23,319 bases of DNA. Source: Neorhizobium sp. UBA7851 (GTDB taxonomy: Bacteria; Pseudomonadota; Alphaproteobacteria; Rhizobiales; Rhizobiaceae). The DNA lies in contig DLSX01000031.1 in NCBI GenBank assembly GCA_002500765.1, positions 259 to 23,577 on the forward strand, given 5' to 3'. The notes beneath the pieces were generated by a model. It saw nothing but the letters and a program-made list of their open reading frames with translations. It had not been told where the DNA came from and ran no database searches. Made by a program: the position numbers and the translations under genes. Shown here in pieces: positions 13,541 through 21,182 of the stretch (its first letter is position 1; every line of letters begins with the position of its first letter).

Positions 13541-14764
13541 TTATCCGTTGTAGCGCTGGAACACGAGCGTTGCGTTGGTGCCGCCGAAACCGAACGAGTT
13601 GGACAGAACGGTGTCGATCTTGGCATTGTCGATGCGCTTGCGCACGATCGGCACGCCGTCGAATTCCGGATCGAGGTTCTGGATATGCGCGCTTTCGCCG
13701 ATGAAGCCGGACTGCATCATCAGCAGGCCGTAGATCGATTCCTGCACGCCGGCAGCGCCCAGTGAGTGGCCGGTCAGCGACTTGGTCGACTGGATATGCG
13801 GGATCTTGTCTTTGAACACTTCGCGGATCGCGCCGATTTCCTTCGAGTCGCCGACAGGCGTCGAGGTGCCGTGCGTGTTGATGTAGTCGACTTCGCTCTT
13901 CACGGTGGAAAGCGCCTGACGCATGCAGCGGATGGCGCCTTCGCCCGACGGAGCGACCATGTCGTAGCCGTCGGAGGTTGCGCCGTAACCGGTGATTTCG
14001 GCATAGATCTTCGCGCCGCGGGCCTTGGCATGTTCCAGTTCTTCGAGAACCAGCACGCCCGCACCGCCGGCGATGACGAAACCGTCGCGATCGGCGTCAT
14101 AGGCGCGCGAGGCATTGGCTGCGTTGTCGTTGTATTTCGACGACATGGCGCCCATGGCGTCGAACAGGTTCGACATGGTCCAGTCGAGATCTTCATGGCC
14201 GCCGGCGAACATGATGTCCTGCTTGCCCCACTGGATCATCTCGGCGGCATTGCCGATGCAATGTGCCGAGGTCGAGCAGGCCGACGAGATCGAGTAGTTG
14301 ACGCCGTGGATCTTGAACCAGGTGGCAAGCGTGGCGGACGCCGTCGAGGACATGGCCTTCGGCACGGCGAATGGGCCGATGCGCTTCGGGCTGTTGTTCT
14401 TGATCGTGATATCGGCTGCTTCGATCAGCGTGCGGGTGGACGGGCCGCCCGAACCCATGATGATGCCGGCACGCTCATTTTCGGCGTAGTCCTTTTCCTC
14501 AAGTCCTGAATCGGCCAGCGCCTGCTTCATTGCAACATGGTTCCAGGCGCCGCCCTGGGACAGGAAGCGCATGGCGCGGCGATCGACGAGGTCCGTCGTG
14601 TCGATATTCGGCTTGCCCCATACCTGGCACTTGAAGCCGTGCTCCGCGAAATCCGGAGAGAAGGAGATGCCGGATTTCGCAGCCCTCAAGGATTCGGTGA
14701 CTTCGCCTGCGTCGTTACCGATCGAGGACACGATACCGAGGCCCGTGACAACTACCCGTCTCAT
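13541..14764 (-). CDS. fabB: 3-oxoacyl-ACP synthase I
   Basis: FabB elongates acyl chains by condensing malonyl-ACP and is needed for unsaturated fatty acids together with FabA. The 407-residue product has the active-site Cys163 (SSACSTSAHC), His298 (NTHGTSTPVGD), Lys328 and His333 (KSLTGHSLGAAG). These positions are the same as in E. coli FabB, which supports FabB over FabF. The C-terminal SNSFGFGGTNATLVF is typical of the family. ATG 14764 has AAGGG nine bases upstream. It follows fabA by 44 bases, so fabA-fabB is probably one operon. In many rhizobia fabI comes next; here hicA-hicB follow instead. Confidence 0.97.
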   Translation of the reverse strand: MRRVVVTGLGIVSSIGNDAGEVTESLRAAKSGISFSPDFAEHGFKCQVWGKPNIDTTDLVDRRAMRFLSQGGAWNHVAMKQALADSGLEEKDYAENERAGIIMGSGGPSTRTLIEAADITIKNNSPKRIGPFAVPKAMSSTASATLATWFKIHGVNYSISSACSTSAHCIGNAAEMIQWGKQDIMFAGGHEDLDWTMSNLFDAMGAMSSKYNDNAANASRAYDADRDGFVIAGGAGVLVLEELEHAKARGAKIYAEITGYGATSDGYDMVAPSGEGAIRCMRQALSTVKSEVDYINTHGTSTPVGDSKEIGAIREVFKDKIPHIQSTKSLTGHSLGAAGVQESIYGLLMMQSGFIGESAHIQNLDPEFDGVPIVRKRIDNAKIDTVLSNSFGFGGTNATLVFQRYNG

Positions 14765-14808
14765 TTGTGTAACCCTTGTTGTTTCAGTCAGTTGGCCTTG
14801 AGTTTACC

Positions 14809-15324
14809 TCAGGCCGTCTTGTCCTTGGACAGGCCGACGCGCAGGTCGGTTGCCTGATAGATAGTTTCGCCGTCGGCCTTCAGCCAGCCGTCGGCGGTGC
14901 CGAGCACGAGGCGGCCCTTCATGACACGCTTGAAGTCGATGCCGAATTCGAGAAGCTTGGTGGTCGGGCGGATCATGCCCTTGAATTTCACTTCGCCGGT
15001 CGAAAGCGCCATGCCGCGGCCTTCCTCGCCCAGCCAGCCGAGGAAGAAGCCCGTCAGCTGCCACATGCCGTCAAGGCCGAGGCAGCCCGGCATGATCGGG
15101 TTGCCTTCGAAATGGCAGGGGAAATACCAGTCATCCGGCTTCACGTCGTATTCCGCGCGAATGTAGCCCTTGTCGAAAGCGCCGCCGGTTTCGGAAATGT
15201 CGGTGATACGGTGGACCATCAGCATGGGCGGCAGCGGCAATTGCGCGTTACCCGGTCCGAAGAGCTCACCGTGCGCGCAAGAGATGATTTCTTCGTAGCT
15301 GAAGCTGGACTGTCTGGTGGTCAT
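14809..15324 (-). CDS. fabA: 3-hydroxydecanoyl-ACP dehydratase/isomerase
   Basis: FabA dehydrates 3-hydroxydecanoyl-ACP and isomerises the trans-2 to the cis-3 product, the branch point to unsaturated fatty acids. The 171-residue product has the catalytic pair His71 (PCHFEGNPIMPG) and Asp85 (CLGLDGMWQL), one residue shifted from E. coli (His70, Asp84). The length matches the family. GGA lies 5 bases before ATG 15324 and a stronger AGGGGG a little further up. It is the first gene of the fabA-fabB operon and divergent from irr. A 14-base perfect palindrome lies 44 bases before the start codon and may be an operator. Confidence 0.97.
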   Translation of the reverse strand: MTTRQSSFSYEEIISCAHGELFGPGNAQLPLPPMLMVHRITDISETGGAFDKGYIRAEYDVKPDDWYFPCHFEGNPIMPGCLGLDGMWQLTGFFLGWLGEEGRGMALSTGEVKFKGMIRPTTKLLEFGIDFKRVMKGRLVLGTADGWLKADGETIYQATDLRVGLSKDKTA

Positions 15325-15367
15325 CGAATTCCGCGTCCCCCTAAGATCGCTAGGTCAGGTGGGCAGA

Positions 15368-15381
15368 GCCTGAATTCAGGC
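15368..15381. promoter_or_regulatory. Perfect 14-base palindrome before fabA, candidate operator
   Basis: GCCTGAATTCAGGC is fully self-complementary with no spacer. It lies 44 bases before the fabA start, downstream of a possible -10 element (CTATAT on the minus strand, 15456-15461). Its symmetry fits a dimeric repressor, but no regulator is known to me for this site. Confidence 0.42.
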
Positions 15382-15543
15382 ACGGCCATGATTGAAGCGT
15401 TGAACATTCCAGGTCCGGGGTATTGGGCCTTGGAACGTCGTTTTGTCACGTCCGCATATAGGAACCGAAGCGTGCAAACCAGAGGCACAGGCATAAATTC
15501 CGCATATTTGGAGCGCTGCGTGCGCATCCGACGCGGGAAACTG

Positions 15544-15571
15544 TTGAAACTCAAGCCGCCAAAAGTTATAT
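15544..15571 (+). promoter_or_regulatory. Candidate sigma-70 promoter of irr
   Basis: TTGAAA (15544-15549), 16-base spacer, TTATAT (15566-15571). Transcription would start near 15578, giving a leader of about 40 bases. An inverted repeat AAGTT-N8-AACTT (15563-15567 and 15576-15580) overlaps the -10 and start point and could be a regulator site. A clear Irr-type ICE motif was not seen. Confidence 0.55.
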
Positions 15572-15616
15572 CCGGAACTTGAGAAGTATCGCGAGTTGCA
15601 GGAGCTCCAGGATAGA

Positions 15617-16033
15617 ATGGCAGAAGCCATGCCCGAAATCGAAGTCAAATTGCGCCGCTACGGCCTGCGGCCGACACGGCAGCGCGTTGCTCTGGGCGAT
15701 CTTCTTTTTGCCAAGGGCGACCGCCATTTGACGGTCGAGGAGCTGCACGAAGAGGCGATCATTGCCGGCGTGCCGGTGTCCCTGGCGACGGTCTACAACA
15801 CGCTTCACCAGTTCACCGAAGCCGGCCTGATCCGCGTTCTCGCCGTCGAGGGCGCAAAGACCTATTTCGACACCAATACGTCGGATCACCATCACTTCTT
15901 CGTTGAAGGCCGCAATGAGGTGCTGGACGTTCCTGTCGGCAATCTGGAGATCGGCAATCTGCCCGAACCTCCGGAAGGCATGGAAATCGCCCATGTGGAC
16001 GTCGTCATCCGCCTGCGCGAAAAGCGCGCCTGA
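15617..16033 (+). CDS. irr: Iron response regulator Irr (Fur family)
   Basis: Irr is the rhizobial regulator that represses heme synthesis and iron-storage genes and helps iron uptake when iron is low; heme inactivates it. The 138-residue product has the winged-helix part (LRPTRQRVALGDLLFAKG and the recognition region PVSLATVYNTLHQFTEAGL at about 54-72) and the dimerisation part with the HHH motif at residues 91-93 (SDHHHFFVEG), the heme-linked site in Rhizobium Irr. The N-terminal GCPWHD heme motif of Bradyrhizobium Irr is absent, as usual in Rhizobiaceae. I chose ATG 15617 with AGGA four bases upstream; TTG 15596 is possible but less likely. It is divergent from fabA and convergent with the UPF0126 gene. 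Confidence 0.94.
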   Translation: MAEAMPEIEVKLRRYGLRPTRQRVALGDLLFAKGDRHLTVEELHEEAIIAGVPVSLATVYNTLHQFTEAGLIRVLAVEGAKTYFDTNTSDHHHFFVEGRNEVLDVPVGNLEIGNLPEPPEGMEIAHVDVVIRLREKRA

Positions 16034-16050
16034 CGCCTAACGGCGCTTTT
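16020..16050. terminator. Two-way terminator between irr and the UPF0126 gene
   Basis: AAAAGCGC (16020-16027) and GCGCTTTT (16043-16050) form an eight-pair stem flanked by A-rich and T-rich bases; on the plus strand TCCTTTT follows. It overlaps the last codons of both convergent genes, whose stop codons are only three bases apart. Confidence 0.55.
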
Positions 16051-16696
16051 TCCTTTTGCTTGACTTCAGAGCTTCTTCGGGAGGCCGGCCGGGGCGTGAC
16101 ATGTAGCGCGGCAGGGTCCAGCCGTAGTGGAGCGCGCCGCCGCGCAGGGCAAAGGAAATCACCACGCCGCAGCCGGCACTGACGAAAAGCGGCTGGCCCA
16201 TAGCGTGTACGGCGGTAAAGGTAGCCGCTCCCGCCAGCGCGGATGTGATGTAGATTTCCGGGCGCAACAGCACCGAAGGCTCGTTTGCCAGGACATCGCG
16301 CAACACGCCGCCGAGCGTGGCGGTCATCACGCCGGTAACGATCGCAATGGTCGGCGAGCCGGTTGCGGCCATGCCCTTGGCGGCACCGAGCACGCAATAG
16401 GCGGCAAGACCGATCGCATCGAGCCACAAAAGCAGCTTGTAACGGGATTCCACGTAATAGGCGGTGAAATAGACGAAGGCGCCGGTGGCGACGCAGATGA
16501 GGATGTAGAGCGGATCGATAACCCAGAAAACCGGCCGGCCAAGGATCAGGTCGCGCACGGTTCCACCGCCCGATCCGGTCACCGCGGCAAAGAACAGGAA
16601 GCCGATCAGATCGAGCTCCTTGCGCGAGGCGGCGAGCGCGCCCGTGGCCGCAAATACCGCAACGCCCATATAATCGAGTATTATCAGCAGCGGCAT
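16037..16696 (-). CDS. UPF0126 / TRIC-like membrane protein
   Basis: The 219-residue product is an inner-membrane protein with about seven hydrophobic segments and two copies of the UPF0126 unit. The first has ATGALAASRKELDLIGFL and GSGGGTVRDLILGR (about 17-55). The second has LGAAKGMAATGSP and ATLGGVLRDVLANEP (about 103-140). The paired G-G-x-x-R-D motifs mark the family, related to YicG of E. coli and to trimeric intracellular cation channels. The transported solute is not certain from sequence. ATG 16696 has GGAG seven bases upstream; a longer frame to 16771 lacks support. The C-terminal tail is very basic (SSKRKKRR), fitting the cytoplasmic side. Confidence 0.9.
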   Translation of the reverse strand: MPLLIILDYMGVAVFAATGALAASRKELDLIGFLFFAAVTGSGGGTVRDLILGRPVFWVIDPLYILICVATGAFVYFTAYYVESRYKLLLWLDAIGLAAYCVLGAAKGMAATGSPTIAIVTGVMTATLGGVLRDVLANEPSVLLRPEIYITSALAGAATFTAVHAMGQPLFVSAGCGVVISFALRGGALHYGWTLPRYMSRPGRPPEEALKSSKRKKRR

Positions 16697-16818
16697 GTCA
16701 TTCTCCAGCGTCGCGCAAGTGCCTGAGTGTAATGGTTGAGGATAGTAATTCGTGTCCTGCATATACGTCATTCGTGCTGCAGCGTCATAAACAGATCAAT
16801 TTGCCTGTGGTGAACGCC

Positions 16819-17295
16819 GTGAAGAAGCATTTTGTCGCGATACTCCAAGCCATTGCCCTCCTGCTGATGATGCCGGTAATGGCGTCGGCCCAGCAGCAGC
16901 TGTTGCAGGACCCTGAAATGTTCGAAAAAGGCTTCTTTCGCAAAAGCTGCAAGACCGTCGATTTCGGACCGGATTTCGTCAAGCGCTTCGACATCAACAA
17001 CGACAACATTTCCGATGTCGTCATCGATCACAGCGCGCTCACCTGCGACGGCGTGCGCGGTCCGCGATGCAATGAGGACGGCTGCCCGCAGAATTTCTAT
17101 GTACAGGCCAAGGAGGGCGGTTACATCATGATCGCCACCGCCCAGGTCTACGGTTATGATTTCGTCCAGTATTTCGGCAACATGGTCTTCATGTTCCAAA
17201 TGCATCCGCGCTTCTGCGAGCGGACCGATGCGGTTCCGTGCGAAATGCGCGTCCGCGTTCGGGGCACAAAATTCGTCACCATCTCCAAGAAATAG
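16819..17295 (+). CDS. Exported Cys-rich hypothetical protein with FG-GAP-like calcium loop
   Basis: I do not recognise a named family. With GTG 16819 as start, the 158-residue product begins with a clean signal peptide (MKKHFVAILQ, a hydrophobic core, then MASA before QQQ). The frame is open back to ATG 16732, but that would put 29 polar residues before the signal, so 16819 is preferred. The mature part has six cysteines (44, 76, 84, 89 and two near the end), enough for three disulfides. It also has a D-x-N-x-D-x-x-x-D loop at residues 58-66 (DINNDNISD), as in calcium-binding FG-GAP/integrin-type repeats, but only one copy. A periplasmic or surface role is inferred. Its stop codon abuts that of the convergent YdcF gene. 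Confidence 0.75.
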   Translation: MKKHFVAILQAIALLLMMPVMASAQQQLLQDPEMFEKGFFRKSCKTVDFGPDFVKRFDINNDNISDVVIDHSALTCDGVRGPRCNEDGCPQNFYVQAKEGGYIMIATAQVYGYDFVQYFGNMVFMFQMHPRFCERTDAVPCEMRVRVRGTKFVTISKK

Positions 17296-18084
17296 CTATC
17301 GCGGGAAGAATGTGTCTATCCGGCCTGTCAGGTAATAGGCGGTCAGGCTCATCCATTCCCGCACCGCGGTCGTGGTGATCTGGGCGTTGAGCGCTGGCTG
17401 GGTGAAGTCGAGGCCGGGTGAAACCACGCCGCTCGTTCGATAGTCGACGGGCCAGGGCGTGACCGTGATGCCCGCTTTGGCGAACAGGCCGACCGAGCGC
17501 GGCATGTGAAAGGCCGAGGTGATCAGAAGGCAGTTTTCAAGCCCCTGCGCCTTGAGAAGCTCGGCCGTGTTGAGGCTGTTCTCGTAGGTCGTGCGGGAGG
17601 TGTTTTCCTTGATCAGCCGCTCGGGAGAAATGTCGAAGGCCGAGAAGAAGCGCTCCGCAGTCTGCGCCTCGCCCTCGAAAGTGCCGCTGATCGACCCGTC
17701 GCCACCTGAGACCAGAATGCGCGCCTCCGGAAAATTGCGGGCAAGCCTCATCGCTTCGATGAAGCGGTCGGCCGACTGGTTGAGCTCCATGCCACCGCGC
17801 GCCGTGTTGATCTCGTTGTCGAAGGCGCCGCCGAGGATGATCAGGCAGGTGACTTCGGTGGGGTCGGTTGCCGGTTTGGCAAAACGTGCTTCCAATACCT
17901 GCAGCGCGACCGTGCCCGTTGTCGTGAACAGCGTGACGAAAAGCGTAAGCGCGGCGAGAAAAGCCGACACTCCGGAAAGCCTCCGGCAGCCAATAGAGGC
18001 GAGCACCGCTGCAAAAGCGGCGAGCAGGAAGGCCAGAGAGAGTGGCTGGGCGAAAACCCAGAACAGCTTGGAAAGAAGAAACAT
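17296..18084 (-). CDS. YdcF/ElyC-family (DUF218) membrane protein
   Basis: The 262-residue product has two N-terminal membrane segments (about 4-30 and 38-60) and then a DUF218 domain. The domain shows its usual marks: LIILGGAF near residue 82, ILVSGGDG, the central ENTSRTTYENSLNTA and LLITSAFHMPRS. Relatives such as E. coli ElyC, SanA and YdcF are linked to envelope or peptidoglycan-precursor maintenance, but the biochemical reaction is not firmly known. The domain would face the periplasm if the two helices form a hairpin. No clear ribosome site precedes ATG 18084. It follows the DUF1275 gene by 30 bases on the same strand, so the two may be cotranscribed. Confidence 0.88.
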   Translation of the reverse strand: MFLLSKLFWVFAQPLSLAFLLAAFAAVLASIGCRRLSGVSAFLAALTLFVTLFTTTGTVALQVLEARFAKPATDPTEVTCLIILGGAFDNEINTARGGMELNQSADRFIEAMRLARNFPEARILVSGGDGSISGTFEGEAQTAERFFSAFDISPERLIKENTSRTTYENSLNTAELLKAQGLENCLLITSAFHMPRSVGLFAKAGITVTPWPVDYRTSGVVSPGLDFTQPALNAQITTTAVREWMSLTAYYLTGRIDTFFPR

Positions 18085-18114
18085 GAAGGCTCGCGAATTC
18101 GATTCGCGGCCAGC

Positions 18115-18831
18115 TTACAACGCGTCGCGGCGCCGGTGAACGATCGGCTGCTGGAAATGCAGGTGTAGCGGACGCGGCAGGGCTCTGGTGGCGAGCGCCA
18201 CGATGATCGTCAACAGGGCAACGATCGAAAGCGCGTCCTTGCCCATGTAATGGGTCGTAAAAGCTCCTGTCACGGCCCCCGCCGCCATGCCGGTCCAAGG
18301 GACGCCCTGGATCAGCCAGCCGCGCGGATTGCGGTCGCCGATCATCCATCGCCCGATGCCGCGACCGAAACGGGACAGCGCACCGGTAATATAGGTGAGC
18401 CCGATCGGCAGGCCCTCGATCTGCTCCACGGTCGCGTTGATCAGGCCCATGGCAAGGACGACCAGATAGAATTGCACCCGCAGGTAATCCGCCGGCAGCA
18501 CCGAGGCGCCCGCAAGCAGGATGGCCACGGCCGAGAGTACCACGAAGGCGCGCCGCGCCGAGACGCGATGGGCAAGCACGATGCCGAGTGCATTGCCGAG
18601 GATGAAGACCCAGAGTGCTCCGAACAAGGTCAGCGCATGGCGGTAATCGCCATCGGCAAAGGATATTGCCGCGCGCGTCGTGTTGCCGCTCATGAACGAG
18701 ACGAAATCGCCGGACAGGATGAGGCCGATCGCATCCGTCATGCCGGCAATGAAGGAAACCGCGGCGACGAGCGCCAAACCGGTCGTGGTCCGCCGTTTGC
18801 GGATGATGTGTCGACGTCTCTGGCGTGTCAT
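18115..18831 (-). CDS. DUF1275 (YoaK-like) membrane protein
   Basis: The 238-residue product is an inner-membrane protein with about six hydrophobic segments. It carries the DUF1275 start pattern: AAVSFIAGMTDAIGLI, then FVSFMSGNTTR, the most recognisable piece at about residues 43-53. Later parts include GLINATVEQIEG and GLTYITGALSRFGRG, also typical. The family's function is unknown to me; transport has been suggested because of its topology. The N-terminus is strongly basic (MTRQRRRHIIRKRR), fitting a cytoplasmic start. No good ribosome site is seen before ATG 18831, but no better in-frame start exists. The next gene upstream (flavoprotein, same strand) ends 105 bases away. Confidence 0.88.
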   Translation of the reverse strand: MTRQRRRHIIRKRRTTTGLALVAAVSFIAGMTDAIGLILSGDFVSFMSGNTTRAAISFADGDYRHALTLFGALWVFILGNALGIVLAHRVSARRAFVVLSAVAILLAGASVLPADYLRVQFYLVVLAMGLINATVEQIEGLPIGLTYITGALSRFGRGIGRWMIGDRNPRGWLIQGVPWTGMAAGAVTGAFTTHYMGKDALSIVALLTIIVALATRALPRPLHLHFQQPIVHRRRDAL

Positions 18832-18936
18832 CTGACGAGCGTGGTTGGGGTGTATGCCCGGGCAATCTGCCGCAAAACCGCTTCACGGCATTGATCCATG
18901 ACAATAGCGACAGGAAGGGCCGCAGTCCTGTCGAAA

Positions 18937-20145
18937 CTAACGGTCCGACAACCAGTCCTTGATGCCGCGCGCCGCGGCCCGCCCGGTTGCGAAACAGGCG
19001 GTGAGCAGATAGCCGCCGGTGGGCGCTTCCCAGTCGATCATCTCGCCAGCCGCGAACAATCCGGGACGGGATTTCAGCATGTAGCGCATGTCGATCTCGC
19101 TCCATGCGATGCCGCCGGCCGACGAGATCGCCTCAGTGATCGGACGGGGGCGCAAAACCGGGATCGGCAGCGCCTTGATCAGTTCGGCCAATTGTTCCGC
19201 AGGCATCCGATTGGCATCCGGAAACAGTTCGCGGAGAAGCGCGGCTTTCACGCCATCCAGTCCGGCGCCCTTGCGCAGCCGGTTGGAAAAGCTCGCCTTG
19301 GCATCCTGTCTTGAAAGATCGCGAGCGAGGCGATCCTGTGTTCGCCCCGGCATCAGGTCGACGGTAAGGGCAGCTTTGCCGTTGCGGAAAAGCCGGTCGC
19401 GCAGCGCTGCCGAATGAGCGTAGACGAGGCTGCCCTCGATCCCGTGTTTGGAGATGACGAACTCGCCCGGATAGGTACCGGCATCAGATGTCGTCGACAC
19501 GGATTTCAACGGCGCGCCGGCAAAACGCTCGACGAAGACATCGCTCCAGGCGGTATCGAAACCGCAATTGGCGGGCAGCAGGTCGTTTACGCTTATGCCC
19601 TGGTCCTTCAGCCACGGCACCCAGGCGGCATCCGAGCCGAGCCGTGGCCAGCTTGCGCCGCCGAGCGCCAGAAGCGTGGCGTCGGGCTGGATGGTCACTT
19701 CGCCATCCGGTGTCGTGAAACGAAGTCCGCGGCCGCCAAACCCTGTCCAGCGATGCCGGGTCTTGAGCGTAACACCCTGCGCTTCGAGCCGTTTCAGCCA
19801 TGCACGCAACAGAGGAGAGGCTTTCATCACGGTCGGGAAAACGCGGCCGGACGTGCCGACGAATGTTTCGGTTCCGAGTCCTGCTGCCCATTGTCGAACG
19901 TCTTCCGGCGTGAAGGCATCGAGTGCCGGCCGCAGGCGAGGGGAGGCGCTGCCGAAACGTTCCGCAAAACGGGCAAAATCCTCCGAATGGGTGATGTTCA
20001 GCCCGGATTTGCCGGCAAGCAGAAATTTGCGCGCCAATGTCGGCATCGCGTCATAGACGGTCACGGAAAGACCCTCTGCGGAAAGCAGTTCTGCTGCCGC
20101 AAGCCCGGCCGGGCCGCCGCCGATGATTGCGATTGTCTTTGTCAT
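18937..20145 (-). CDS. HI0933/TIGR03862-type FAD-dependent flavoprotein
   Basis: The 402-residue product is a predicted cytoplasmic oxidoreductase of the HI0933-like (PP_4765) group. An N-terminal Rossmann FAD site is clear: IAIIGGGPAGLAAAELLS, with Gly9, Gly11 and Gly14. It is followed by ARKFLLAGKSGLNITHSED at about 37-55, a signature of this group. The C-terminal FAD-contact segment GLFAAGEMIDWEAPTGGYLL and ACFATGRAAARG is also present. Substrate and pathway are unknown; the related group is of unproven function. ATG 20145 lies 12 bases after the EamA-family gene stop, so both are probably in one transcript. No membrane segment or signal peptide is seen. Confidence 0.92.
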   Translation of the reverse strand: MTKTIAIIGGGPAGLAAAELLSAEGLSVTVYDAMPTLARKFLLAGKSGLNITHSEDFARFAERFGSASPRLRPALDAFTPEDVRQWAAGLGTETFVGTSGRVFPTVMKASPLLRAWLKRLEAQGVTLKTRHRWTGFGGRGLRFTTPDGEVTIQPDATLLALGGASWPRLGSDAAWVPWLKDQGISVNDLLPANCGFDTAWSDVFVERFAGAPLKSVSTTSDAGTYPGEFVISKHGIEGSLVYAHSAALRDRLFRNGKAALTVDLMPGRTQDRLARDLSRQDAKASFSNRLRKGAGLDGVKAALLRELFPDANRMPAEQLAELIKALPIPVLRPRPITEAISSAGGIAWSEIDMRYMLKSRPGLFAAGEMIDWEAPTGGYLLTACFATGRAAARGIKDWLSDR

Positions 20146-20157
20146 GCGCTCAGTCGG

Positions 20158-21057
20158 TCAGAGACTTTGTTGTGATGCGGCGGGAAGTGGCCCGCGGCTG
20201 CGTCGAAATTCGACGAAGATGTGCCCGAAGAGAGCGGCAAGCACAATGGGCCCGCCGATCAACGTTGCCTGCGACGGTATTTCAGCCATGAACATCCACA
20301 CCCAAAGCGGCGTCAGCGGCACTTCCAGGGCAATGATCAGGCTGGCATCCGCCGCCGGAATGCGCCGTGCGCCAAAGGTATAGAGAATGAGGCCGAGTGC
20401 GTTCTGCATGATGCCGAACAGGAAGATCAGCGTCATGTCCTGCCCGGTTGCGGTGCCGGGACTGGCGAAGAGGAAGGTGACGGCCGAGCAGAGATAGGCC
20501 GAAAACGCCATGGCCGGCAGCATCGGCACGCCGCGATGCTGACGCATGATGACGGCGAGTGCCGCCACCGTGAGCGTCATGATCCCCGCCAGTCCCTTGC
20601 CGAGCATCGATCCGCCGCCACCTGCGTCGGTCAGCATGACGGCGACGCCGGCAAAGGCAAGCGTGCTGGCGATCAGGGTCGAGCGGCTGGCCTTTTCTCC
20701 GATCACCAGGAAGGCTACCCCGGCCGTGACGAAGGGCACGGTCGCATAGATCACCATCGCATCGGCAACAGAGGTGTAATAGATCGAGCCGAGGCCGGAA
20801 ATCATGCTGCCGGCGGAAAACAGGGTGGCCAAGATCGTCGGCCAGCGGATCGCCTTCAGGATCGGCCAGGCGCGGCCGCGCTCCAGATAGAAGAAGAAAA
20901 GCAGCGTTGCCGTGCCCGACACCAGACCGCGCAGAAAGATGATCGTTGGAAGGTCGGTCGAGATCGCCCGCATGAACAGTCCCGACAGCGACCAGGCGAG
21001 CGCCGACAGGCCGACATAGATCACCCCCAGGCGATACTGGCTGTCTTCGCTGGACAT
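20158..21057 (-). CDS. EamA/DMT-family transporter
   Basis: The 299-residue product has about ten hydrophobic segments arranged as two EamA halves, the standard form of the drug/metabolite transporter superfamily. It is probably an exporter in the inner membrane. Typical pieces are GLSALAWSLSGLFMRAI in TM1, YTSVADAMVIYATVPFV in the first half, and ASLIIALEVPLTPLWVWMF near the end of the second half. The substrate cannot be told. I chose ATG 21057 with GGGG eight bases upstream; the frame extends to 21141, but that adds 28 residues and would cover a terminator hairpin. The flavoprotein gene follows after 12 bases. Confidence 0.92.
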   Translation of the reverse strand: MSSEDSQYRLGVIYVGLSALAWSLSGLFMRAISTDLPTIIFLRGLVSGTATLLFFFYLERGRAWPILKAIRWPTILATLFSAGSMISGLGSIYYTSVADAMVIYATVPFVTAGVAFLVIGEKASRSTLIASTLAFAGVAVMLTDAGGGGSMLGKGLAGIMTLTVAALAVIMRQHRGVPMLPAMAFSAYLCSAVTFLFASPGTATGQDMTLIFLFGIMQNALGLILYTFGARRIPAADASLIIALEVPLTPLWVWMFMAEIPSQATLIGGPIVLAALFGHIFVEFRRSRGPLPAASQQSL

Positions 21058-21082
21058 CGTTGCGACCCCGACAGGAATGAAG

Positions 21083-21108
21083 AAAGCCGGGACGTTAATC
21101 CCGGCTTT
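21083..21108 (-). terminator. Terminator hairpin after the alpha/beta hydrolase gene
   Basis: AAAGCCGGGA (21083-21092), loop CGTTAA, TCCCGGCTTT (21099-21108) form a perfect ten-pair stem. Read leftward it ends in CTTTCTTCATT, so it fits the end of the hydrolase transcript, 74 bases after its stop codon, and separates it from the EamA gene. Confidence 0.75.
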
Positions 21109-21182
21109 GAACCGCCACAAGCGCTGCTTGCGCAGTCCCATGCCGCAAACGCATCAGCCATTGCCGCGGGGTGGCAGGTGTC

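Noticed and set aside
15321..15554. 77-codon minus-strand frame in the fabA-irr gap
   Set aside because: It spans the palindrome and promoter elements, has no family features and ends at the fabA start; more likely non-coding.
17537..19105. 522-codon minus-strand frame spanning two genes and their gap
   Set aside because: Arg/Pro/His-rich shadow composition. It covers the YdcF and DUF1275 genes, which have recognisable family motifs in another frame.
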